Origin: Pseudomonas sp. | GTDB lineage: Bacteria; Pseudomonadota; Gammaproteobacteria; Pseudomonadales; Pseudomonadaceae | Direction: 5' to 3' | Assembly: GCA_003488145.1 (NCBI GenBank) | Contig: DNMQ01000367.1 | Location: 8,332 to 14,454 of the forward strand | DNA length: 6,123 bases | In this document: piece by piece, positions 1 to 6,123 of the stretch | Numbering within the stretch: position 1 is the first letter of the stretch | Layout: the number at the start of each line of letters is the position of its first letter | Notes under the pieces: model-generated | Database searches by the model: none | What the model saw: only the letters and a program-made list of their open reading frames with translations | Told to the model about the DNA's origin: nothing | Position numbers and translations under genes: made by a program

Positions 1-1990
<1,990 letters not shown>

Positions 1991-2024
1991 GAATTGAGGC
2001 CTGTTTTTTCAGGTAACGGAACCG

Positions 2025-2059
2025 CGAAAACCCGTGGCCGTACGGCGCACGGGTTTTCG
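2025..2059 (-). other. Intercistronic stem-loop between binding-protein and permease genes
   Basis: A perfect 12-bp inverted repeat pairs 2025-2036 (CGAAAACCCGTG) with 2048-2059 (CACGGGTTTTCG). The 11-nt loop is itself nearly palindromic (GCCGTACGGC). It lies about 50 nt downstream of the TAXI gene stop and about 35 nt before the permease start. There is no U-tract directly after the stem on the minus strand, so it looks more like an mRNA-stabilising or partially attenuating element than a full terminator. Such elements commonly keep transporter binding-protein mRNA more abundant than permease mRNA; that role here is inferred. Confidence 0.7.
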
Positions 2060-2078
2060 GCTAAGGCATCGACGTTCA

Positions 2079-2101
2079 GGGCCGCATCCGCGACGCGGCC
2101 C
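2079..2101 (-). other. GC-rich stem-loop just after the TAXI gene stop
   Basis: GGGCCGC (2079-2085) pairs with GCGGCCC (2095-2101) around a 9-nt loop. It begins 9 nt after the stop codon of the TAXI gene on the minus strand and has no following U-run. With the larger stem-loop at 2025-2059 it forms a double hairpin at the 3' end of the binding-protein message, which would be expected to protect that message from 3' exonucleases. Confidence 0.5.
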
Positions 2102-2110
2102 CGCTGAGCC

Positions 2111-3076
2111 TTACAGCCAGCCGCGTTCCTTGTAGTAACGCTCGGCGCCTTCATGCAGCGGCGCGCTCAGGCCGACTTCGATCATCTCTTCCGGCTTGAG
2201 ATCCTTGAATGCCGGGTGCAGACGCTGGAAGCGCTCGATGTTCTCGAACACCGACTTCACCAGCTGGTAGACCACTTCGGCATCGACCTTGGCAGTAGTG
2301 GACAGCACGGCCTTGCCACCGATGGACTGGGTCGGCTGGTCGTTGCCCTTGTACAGGCCGCCAGGGATCTCAGCCTTGGTGTAGTAGCTCTTGGCAGCCA
2401 GCAGCTTGTCGATTTCCGGGCCGGTGATCGGCACCAGAACTGCATCGACGGTGGTGGTGGCTTCCTGGATGGCGCCATTCGGGTGACCGACGAAGTAGGT
2501 CATGGCGTCGATGTTGTTGTCGCCCAGAGCGCTGGCCTGTTCGGCCGGCTTCAGTTCGGCGGCGAGGGAGAAGGCCGACTTGTCCCAGCCCTTTTCCTTC
2601 ATGATCTCTTCGAGGGTGTCGCGCTGGCCGGAACCGGGGTTGCCGATGTTGACGCGCTTGCCCTTCAGATCATCCAGGCCCTTGATGTTGGCGTCGCGAC
2701 GCGCCAGCACGGTGAAGACTTCGCTCTGCAGCGAGAAGACGGCACGGATGTCGTCCATCTTGCCTTCTTTCTCGAACGGCGCCACGCCTTCCATCGCCTT
2801 GTACTGATGGTCCGACTGCATGATGCCGAAGTTGAACTCGCCACTGCGCAGGCCGTTGACGTTGGCCACGCCGCCGCCGCTCGCCGGCGCGTTGCACTTG
2901 ATGTTTTCCGCGTTGCGGTTGACGAAGCGGCAGATCGATTGCCCGGCAACGTAATAAACGCCGGTCTGGCCGCCCGTGCCGATGGTGACGAACTTCTCTT
3001 GCGCCTGTGCCACTGCGCTCAGGCCGGTTCCCGCCAAAGCAGCGGTAAAGATCCATGCCAAGGATTTGCCTTTCAT
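2111..3076 (-). CDS. TAXI family TRAP transporter solute-binding protein
   Basis: Periplasmic receptor that captures substrate and delivers it to the fused TRAP permease encoded downstream. The protein has 321 aa, normal for the family. The start at 3076 is chosen because AAGGAGT sits 6 nt upstream and a clear Sec signal peptide follows (MKGK, hydrophobic core to about residue 22, cleavage after A-Q-A at 25). Upstream in-frame starts add arginine-rich sequence and lose the signal peptide. Family features are GTGGQTGVYYVAGQSICR (33-50), GVANVNGLRSGEFNFGIMQSD (residues 69-89), LKGKRVNIGNPGSG (137-150) and the C-terminal APLHEGAERYYKERG (305-319). Mature-region cysteines C49 and C61 lie where I recall TAXI proteins often having a Cys pair, so a disulfide is possible. 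The characterised Thermus TAXI protein binds glutamate/glutamine, and others are assigned to dicarboxylates; the ligand here is not predictable from sequence. Confidence 0.96.
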   Translation of the reverse strand: MKGKSLAWIFTAALAGTGLSAVAQAQEKFVTIGTGGQTGVYYVAGQSICRFVNRNAENIKCNAPASGGGVANVNGLRSGEFNFGIMQSDHQYKAMEGVAPFEKEGKMDDIRAVFSLQSEVFTVLARRDANIKGLDDLKGKRVNIGNPGSGQRDTLEEIMKEKGWDKSAFSLAAELKPAEQASALGDNNIDAMTYFVGHPNGAIQEATTTVDAVLVPITGPEIDKLLAAKSYYTKAEIPGGLYKGNDQPTQSIGGKAVLSTTAKVDAEVVYQLVKSVFENIERFQRLHPAFKDLKPEEMIEVGLSAPLHEGAERYYKERGWL

Positions 3077-3082
3077 GGATGC

Positions 3083-3089
3083 ACTCCTT
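3083..3089 (-). promoter_or_regulatory. Shine-Dalgarno site of the TAXI gene
   Basis: On the minus strand AAGGAGT precedes ATG at 3076 by 6 nt. It is a near-consensus ribosome binding site and decides the start of the binding protein over upstream in-frame alternatives such as 3199. It is much stronger than the site in front of the permease gene. Confidence 0.85.
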
Positions 3090-3140
3090 TTTGGTTGTTT
3101 TCGGATTCCCGGCATCCCTTGTGAGTCTGCGCGGAACTTG

Positions 3141-3169
3141 AGTCTAGCAGGCGACCGCGTCGGTAACAG
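3141..3169 (-). promoter_or_regulatory. Candidate sigma-70 promoter of the TRAP operon
   Basis: Reading the minus strand, CTGTTA (3169-3164) and TAGACT (3146-3141) are separated by 17 nt, matching the -35 consensus at 3 of 6 and the -10 at 4 of 6 positions. Transcription would start near 3134, giving a leader of about 58 nt before the TAXI start. This is the best-spaced pair I found by eye, but the match is moderate and other promoters are possible in the AT-rich stretch near 3260-3300. Confidence 0.3.
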
Positions 3170-3265
3170 CCAGCGGACCTGCCATGTCGATCCGGGCAAG
3201 CGTCGCGTCCCACTGCTAGGACCGGACTACGGCAGAAGGGTTGCGCGTGAGGTGTCATATTTTTA

Positions 3266-3301
3266 TGTACAAATACTGTACAGACTGTATTATCTGTACA
3301 G
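3266..3301. repeat. Cluster of three TGTACA boxes in an AT-rich stretch (candidate operator)
   Basis: TGTACA occurs at 3266-3271, 3277-3282 and 3295-3300. The last two are each embedded in the perfect 8-bp palindrome CTGTACAG (3276-3283 and 3294-3301), with CTGTAT (3285-3290) between them. The first two boxes also form a 5-7-5 inverted repeat. Centre spacings are 11 and 18 bp. The surrounding DNA is clearly more AT-rich than the rest of the window. This arrangement looks like a repressor or activator site array in the divergent promoter region; the binding protein is unknown. It does not match the LexA spacing (CTGT-N8-ACAG). Confidence 0.55.
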
Positions 3302-3381
3302 CTTTGATGGCTTATTGATATGTTGCTTGGAAAAGCCGACCGGCGGAGTAGGACTTCAGTCGCATTGCCAGTCGAGACCTA

Positions 3382-3400
3382 TGATATCAATCTGATATCA
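3382..3400. repeat. Two TGATATCA palindromes one helical turn apart
   Basis: The perfect 8-bp palindrome TGATATCA occurs at 3382-3389 and 3393-3400, 11 bp centre to centre, so both sites face the same side of the helix. They overlap or immediately follow a possible -10 hexamer TATGAT (3380-3385) and sit at the presumed 5' end of the structured RNA element, a typical place for an operator. The cognate regulator is unknown. Confidence 0.5.
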
Positions 3401-3505
3401 GTCTCCAGGCGAGGAGACTTGCTGATCGGACAGGACCACGGGCCTGCCGACTGAAGCGCCATCAGGGGCCATCCAGAGGGGTGGATCAATGCTGGCGCTT
3501 TTTTC
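3391..3505 (+). ncRNA. Candidate structured RNA A (sRNA or receptor leader), three hairpins plus U-tail
   Basis: Three hairpins follow in order: AGTCTCC/GGAGACT (3400-3406 with 3413-3419, 6-nt loop); TCGG+CAGG pairing with CCTG+CCGA (3426-3450, one bulged A, 8-nt loop); and the long terminator helix AAGCGCCA/TGGCGCTT (3454-3500) with an inner 5-bp hairpin (3471-3486), then a run of six T. A possible -10 TATGAT (3380-3385) would start a transcript near 3391, giving about 115 nt, but no good -35 is visible. The element is 181 nt upstream of the receptor ATG, so it may be a free small RNA or an attenuator in the receptor leader. A similar element lies at 5378-5489. I could not match it to a named RNA family. 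Exact 5' end and strand are inferred from the U-tail. Confidence 0.5.
3454..3504 (+). terminator. Rho-independent terminator of candidate RNA A
   Basis: AAGCGCCA (3454-3461) pairs perfectly with TGGCGCTT (3493-3500), and the helix runs into TTTTTT (3499-3504). The enclosed 31 nt contains a further stem ATCCA/TGGAT (3471-3475 with 3482-3486). The opposite strand has no U-run, so it acts on plus-strand transcripts. Since no coding gene lies upstream on this strand, it must end a non-coding or leader transcript. Confidence 0.7.
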
Positions 3506-3685
3506 GTGCCCGTCTTCGGCGCTACAAAACCGATACAAACGACCCGCTGGGCCGTCCGCAGCAAGGAGCGATCACCGCAGGGTGGCGATATTGGCAGGGA
3601 GTGCACGAGGTACCGAAAAGGTGCATCGACCGAGACGTCCGTGGCGGAGAAGAACAACACGCTTTGCCTTGTTCACGAGACCACC

Positions 3686-5269
3686 ATGCGCATGAACCTG
3701 CCGGTCACTGGCCGCGACGTTTCCATCAGCGACACCGCCAATATTCTTTCCACCACGGATCTCAACGGTGACATCACCTATGTGAATCCGGACTTCATCA
3801 AGATCAGCGGCTTCGAGGAAAGCGAGCTGCTTGGTCAGCACCACAACATCGTCCGCCATCCGGACATGCCCACCGAGGCCTTCGCCGACCTGTGGTCGAG
3901 CGTACGGGGCGGCAGCTCATGGATGGGTATGGTGAAGAACCGCTGCAAGAACGGCGATCACTACTGGGTCAGCGCGTTCGTCACGCCGATCAGCCGCAAC
4001 GGTCGGGTCGTCGAATACCAATCGGTACGCACCAAGCCCGCGCCGGCTCAGATCGCAGCCGCCGAGCAGCTGTACGCGCAGTTGCGCGACAAGCGTCCAC
4101 CGGTCGCGCTGCGCCGTGCACCGCTGAGCGCCCGCAGTCGCGTCGCGCTTCTGGCGGCGCTGGGTGCCGCGCCGTGCGTGGTCGGCGCGCTGCTGGCTGG
4201 AGCGGGTCTGATCGCTGCGCTGGCCACCGCCGCTGCCGCCGTGCTGGGCGCAGGTGCAATGGCGTATGTCGCGCTGGCACCGCTGCAGCGCCTCGCCGAG
4301 CAGGCACGCAGGGTCGGTGACAACCCGGTGGGGCAGCTGGTCTATGCCGGCCGGCGTGATGAATTCGGCCAGATCGCCTTTGCCATGAAGATGCTGGAAA
4401 CCGAGGCCGGCGCCATGGTCGGCCGTATCGGCGATGCCTCGCGTCAACTCAGCCAGCATGCCCACGAACTGCTCGGTGCGATGGACAGCAGCACGCAGAG
4501 CGCTGCACGCCAGCAAAGCGAAACCGATCAGGTCGCCACGGCGATCAACCAGATGGCGGTCAGCGTGCAGGAAGTGGCAAGCAACGCCCAGCGCACCGCC
4601 GAGGCAGCCAGCCGCGCGGACAGCGAAGCGGCGACCGGCACCGAGGTGGTCAACCGCACTGGGTCGGCCATCGGCCGACTGGCGCAGGACATCCAGCAGG
4701 CCGGTGACGTGATCCATGAGCTGGAGGCGCGCAGCAATGACATCACCAAGGTGCTCGACGTCATTCGCGGCATCGCCGAGCAGACCAACCTGCTGGCGCT
4801 GAACGCGGCCATCGAGGCGGCGCGGGCCGGCGAGCAGGGCCGTGGCTTTGCCGTGGTCGCCGATGAAGTACGCAGCCTAGCATCGCGGACCCAGCAGTCG
4901 ACCCAGGAGATCAACAGCATGATCGGCGCGCTGCAGGGCGGGGCACGGCAGGCGGTGGAGGTCATGCAGCGCAGCCGCGAGCAGGCCATGCAGAGCGTCG
5001 AACATGCGGCCCAGGCGGCGCGCTCGCTGCAGGGCATCAACAGCCGGGTCAACGAGATCAGCGCGATGAGCATACAGATCGCCGCGGCCGTCGAGCAGCA
5101 GAGCGCGGTCAGCGAAAACATCAACCAGAACATCGTCAGCATTCGCGGCGGCTCCGATCAGCATGTGGAGAGCGGCCTGCGCAGCCGGCAGAGCGCGTCG
5201 GGCGTCGCCGAGCTGGCGAGCAGCATGGAGATGTTGGTGCAGCAGTTCTGGACGCGGCGGCGCGGCTGA
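3686..5269 (+). CDS. aer: Aer-type PAS-HAMP methyl-accepting chemotaxis protein (energy taxis receptor), complete
   Basis: Membrane-anchored receptor that senses cellular redox state through PAS-bound FAD and controls CheA kinase, steering swimming toward favourable oxygen or energy conditions. It has 527 aa, near E. coli Aer (506). The start at 3686 (MRMNLPV) aligns with the paralogue at 5855 (MRTNLPV) and with Aer numbering; an in-frame GTG at 3506 would add 60 unrelated residues. The PAS domain spans about 10-120, and N34, R57, H58, D60, F66, W79 and N85, reported as important for FAD binding or PAS function in Aer, are all present at the same positions. A hydrophobic membrane hairpin spans about 153-197, and a HAMP-like segment with RRDEFGQIA (223-231) follows. 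The MCP signalling coiled coil has its kinase-control tip at 363-397 ([20 protein letters not shown], then [16 protein letters not shown]). There is no periplasmic ligand domain and no C-terminal CheR/CheB pentapeptide, as in Aer. The Shine-Dalgarno site is weak (CGAGA). It is followed by candidate RNA B. Confidence 0.95.
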   Translation: MRMNLPVTGRDVSISDTANILSTTDLNGDITYVNPDFIKISGFEESELLGQHHNIVRHPDMPTEAFADLWSSVRGGSSWMGMVKNRCKNGDHYWVSAFVTPISRNGRVVEYQSVRTKPAPAQIAAAEQLYAQLRDKRPPVALRRAPLSARSRVALLAALGAAPCVVGALLAGAGLIAALATAAAAVLGAGAMAYVALAPLQRLAEQARRVGDNPVGQLVYAGRRDEFGQIAFAMKMLETEAGAMVGRIGDASRQLSQHAHELLGAMDSSTQSAARQQSETDQVATAINQMAVSVQEVASNAQRTAEAASRADSEAATGTEVVNRTGSAIGRLAQDIQQAGDVIHELEARSNDITKVLDVIRGIAEQTNLLALNAAIEAARAGEQGRGFAVVADEVRSLASRTQQSTQEINSMIGALQGGARQAVEVMQRSREQAMQSVEHAAQAARSLQGINSRVNEISAMSIQIAAAVEQQSAVSENINQNIVSIRGGSDQHVESGLRSRQSASGVAELASSMEMLVQQFWTRRRG

Positions 5270-5307
5270 AGGCTTGCCGATGCCTCGAAATGGTGCGTGC
5301 TGTAGAG

Positions 5308-5329
5308 GGCGCGGCGCGTTGCCCGCGCC
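5308..5329 (+). other. GC-rich hairpin after the first receptor gene
   Basis: GGCGCGG (5308-5314) pairs with CCGCGCC (5323-5329) around an 8-nt loop, starting 38 nt after the receptor stop. There is no U-tract, so it is not a canonical intrinsic terminator. It may protect the 3' end of the receptor message or assist Rho-dependent termination. Confidence 0.4.
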
Positions 5330-5342
5330 ATCTGCGCCGGGC

Positions 5343-5371
5343 TTGTTACGCTGCGCGCGTAAAGGCAAAAT
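5343..5371 (+). promoter_or_regulatory. Candidate sigma-70 promoter for RNA B, with a dyad in the spacer
   Basis: TTGTTA (5343-5348) and CAAAAT (5366-5371) are 17 nt apart, each matching the sigma-70 consensus at 4 of 6 positions; the predicted start is near 5378. The spacer and -35 overlap a perfect dyad TTACGC-N5-GCGTAA (5346-5362), which could be a regulator site. The start fits the first base of hairpin 1 of the downstream element (5380), supporting a stand-alone transcript. The promoter strength is uncertain. Confidence 0.35.
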
Positions 5372-5377
5372 GCCACT

Positions 5378-5489
5378 AGTTTCGCATGCTGCGAAAGCTG
5401 CTTTACCGCTCAGGACAACCGGACCTGATAGCTAAGGCGCCAGCCGTGACATTCCCTTGGGGGTGCACCACGGCTGGCGCCTTTTTTTT
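5378..5489 (+). ncRNA. Candidate structured RNA B, about 112 nt, three hairpins plus U-tail
   Basis: The hairpins in order are: TTTCGCA/TGCGAAA (5380-5386 with 5390-5396, 3-nt loop); GCT+CAGG pairing with CCTG+AGC (5408-5432, two-nt bulge, 9-nt loop); and the terminator helix (5434-5483) with eight T. A plausible promoter at 5343-5371 would start it at about 5378. It lies between two receptor paralogues and 77 nt upstream of the 54-aa gene, so it is either a small RNA, the processed 3' end of the receptor transcript, or an attenuator for the next genes. It shares the hairpin order and the blocks GCTG, CAGGAC and CCTG, and a GCGCCA/TGGCGC terminator stem, with the element at 3391-3505. No named family was recognised. 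Confidence 0.5.
5434..5489 (+). terminator. Very strong Rho-independent terminator
   Basis: A perfect 15-bp inverted repeat joins AAGGCGCCAGCCGTG (5434-5448) and CACGGCTGGCGCCTT (5469-5483) over a 20-nt loop, running into TTTTTTTT (5482-5489). It terminates plus-strand transcription from the first receptor gene and/or candidate RNA B, and insulates the downstream 54-aa gene. The opposite strand lacks a useful U-tract. Confidence 0.93.
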
Positions 5490-5566
5490 GGGCTCGTTTC
5501 GCTGCAAGGCGCGCCCTGACAGAGATCGGCACTCAACCTGCATGTGCTTGCACGAAAGATGAATCA

Positions 5567-5731
5567 ATGCTGACCGAAGAGACGCTGCGCACTGCGCTGG
5601 AAGAAACCATTCAGGTACTGGAACGCACGCGACGCTCGTTCAAATCGCGCGAGCTCGGCCAGCTGCGCCGGCGCCTGATTGAACTGCTCGAGCAACTGGA
5701 AACCGACACGGGAGAGAAGGGCGAGCGCTGA
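5567..5731 (+). CDS. Small helical protein of unknown function (54 aa)
   Basis: The frame ATG CTG ACC GAA ... TGA encodes 54 residues beginning MLTEETLRTALEETIQVLER. It is strongly amphipathic and charged: residues 4-22 and 28-46 look like two helices joined by a basic turn TRRSFKSREL (21-30), followed by a polar tail (DTGEKGER). There is no membrane segment, signal peptide or cysteine. The pattern LEETIxVLExTxxSFKSxxLxxLRxxL is ordered and protein-like and resembles small uncharacterised proteobacterial proteins I have seen, but I cannot name a family or function. A purine-rich GAAAGATGA lies a few bases upstream of ATG as a weak ribosome site. An earlier ATG at 5559 hits a stop after four codons. 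It follows a strong terminator and precedes the second receptor by 123 bp on the same strand, so co-transcription with that receptor is plausible. Confidence 0.75.
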   Translation: MLTEETLRTALEETIQVLERTRRSFKSRELGQLRRRLIELLEQLETDTGEKGER

Positions 5732-5854
5732 TCGCCAAACCGTAACCGGCCCCCTGTACAAGGATGTCCGCCGCATCCATGCGAGCGCTGCCAACAGAAG
5801 CGGCGCCGAACCTGCCTCGCGTACTCAGACCCCATTTCCAAGGAAGATCTGTTT

Positions 5855-6123
5855 ATGCGCACCAACCTCCCCGTCAACGACCGCGAAGTCACGGTCGGCG
5901 AGACGGCGAACATCCTGTCCACCACCGATCTGAACGGCACCATCACTTACGCCAATCCGGATTTCGTGGCGATTTCCGGCTTCAGCGAAGACGAGCTGCT
6001 CGGTGAGCCGCACAACCTCGTGCGCCACCCCGACATGCCCGAGGCCGCCTTTGCCGACCTCTGGCAAACGCTGCAGGCGAACAGGTCGTGGATGGGCATC
6101 GTCAAGAACCGCTGCAAGAACGG
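5855..6123 (+). CDS. aer: Second Aer-type PAS chemotaxis receptor, N-terminal part only (cut by window edge)
   Basis: The first 89 codons of a paralogue of the receptor at 3686. It starts at ATG 5855 with AAGGAAG (5840-5846) 8 nt upstream, a clearly better ribosome site than that of the first copy. MRTNLPVNDREVTVGETANI opens an Aer-type PAS domain; 62 of 89 residues equal the first receptor and gaps are not needed. The FAD-associated positions N34, R57, H58, D60, F66, W79 and N85 are all kept, so it should also bind FAD and act in energy taxis. Differences concentrate at residues 8-16 (the N-cap, which in Aer is known to influence signalling) and 71-77. The membrane, HAMP and signalling parts lie outside the window, so a full MCP architecture is inferred, not seen. 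Confidence 0.92.
   Translation, partial: MRTNLPVNDREVTVGETANILSTTDLNGTITYANPDFVAISGFSEDELLGEPHNLVRHPDMPEAAFADLWQTLQANRSWMGIVKNRCKN

Larger units (their letters stand above)
3077..3685. other. 609-bp divergent intergenic region, regulatory, no credible protein gene
   Basis: It separates the minus-strand TRAP operon from the plus-strand receptor gene. Short frames crossing it (for example one from a GTG at 3506 that merges with the receptor, and one from ATG at 3489) look like non-coding translation. From the left it holds the TRAP ribosome site and candidate promoter (3083-3169), an undistinguished GC-rich part (3170-3250), an AT-rich stretch with TGTACA boxes (3255-3325), a palindrome pair (3382-3400), a three-hairpin U-tailed element (about 3391-3505), and a 181-nt stretch to the receptor start in which I see only a weak Shine-Dalgarno site (CGAGA at 3676-3680). 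Confidence 0.7.

Noticed and set aside
2153..3124. Long plus-strand open frame (323 codons) opposite the TAXI gene
   Set aside because: It is antisense to a gene with a signal peptide, family motifs and a strong ribosome site; its translation has no recognisable domain and is typical of a high-GC shadow frame.
3077..3199. Upstream in-frame start for the TAXI protein at 3199
   Set aside because: It would bury the Sec signal peptide behind 41 mostly basic residues, while ATG 3076 has an ideal ribosome site.
3276..3301. LexA (SOS) box
   Set aside because: The best pairing is CTGT-N9-ACAG, one base off the required N8, and neither neighbouring gene is an SOS gene.
3304..3390. ANR/FNR box (TTGAT-N4-ATCAA), expected because some Pseudomonas aer genes are ANR-controlled
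   Set aside because: TTGAT occurs at 3304 and 3315 and ATCAA at 3386, but no pair has the required 4-nt spacing or dyad.
3400..3505. SAH riboswitch, c-di-GMP-I riboswitch or RsmX/Y/Z-type RNA
   Set aside because: CGAGGAG at 3410-3416 recalls the SAH riboswitch, but its partner block is missing. The c-di-GMP-I core is absent. Several GGA triplets exist but lie mostly in stems rather than loops, and the GacA upstream site TGTAAG-N6-CTTACA is not present.
3510..3540. FliA (sigma-28) promoter for the first receptor, from CCGATA at 3530-3535
   Set aside because: The -10 is only partial and there is no TAAA element at the right distance upstream.
3506..3685. GTG at 3506 as start of the first receptor (adds 60 residues)
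   Set aside because: The extra residues have no likeness to Aer or to the paralogue, overlap the T-tract of a terminator, and break the residue numbering that otherwise matches Aer exactly.

Overview
The window reads as chromosomal DNA of a high-GC gammaproteobacterium. The protein styles (a TAXI-type TRAP transporter and PAS-HAMP-MCP receptors closely resembling Aer), the codon use and the U-tailed GC-rich terminators all suggest the Pseudomonas/Stutzerimonas group. The genus is inferred, because there is no rRNA or other marker in the window. No mobile element, tRNA, rRNA or CRISPR array was seen.

Left third (1-3076, minus strand): a two-gene TRAP transporter operon. The periplasmic TAXI-family substrate-binding protein (2111-3076) comes first. 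The fused DctQ-DctM membrane subunit (1990 down to the left edge) follows and is cut by the window edge; its reading frame is open for 663 codons. The 120-bp gap between them holds two strong stem-loops that could set the ratio of binding protein to permease.

Middle (3077-3685): a 609-bp divergent intergenic region. It holds a likely promoter for the TRAP operon, an AT-rich cluster of three TGTACA boxes, a pair of TGATATCA palindromes exactly one helical turn apart, and a structured segment (about 3391-3505) of three consecutive hairpins ending in a U-tract.

Right half (3686-6123, plus strand): a complete Aer-type energy-taxis receptor (527 aa); a 297-bp gap that ends in a second three-hairpin, U-tailed element (about 5378-5489); a 54-aa helical protein of unknown function; and the first 89 codons of a second Aer paralogue that runs off the right edge. 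Over those 89 residues the two receptors are identical at 62 positions, and both keep the residues known to hold FAD in E. coli Aer.

Most interesting observation: the two U-tailed RNA elements resemble each other in size, hairpin order and several short primary-sequence blocks, and each lies upstream of an Aer paralogue. This suggests a duplicated unit [structured RNA - aer]. It may be an undescribed small RNA or cis-regulatory RNA family tied to energy-taxis receptors. This is a comparison by eye and needs covariance modelling. Together the region may couple uptake of an organic acid or amino acid (TRAP) with redox- or energy-guided motility (Aer), but no sequence signal directly links the two halves.
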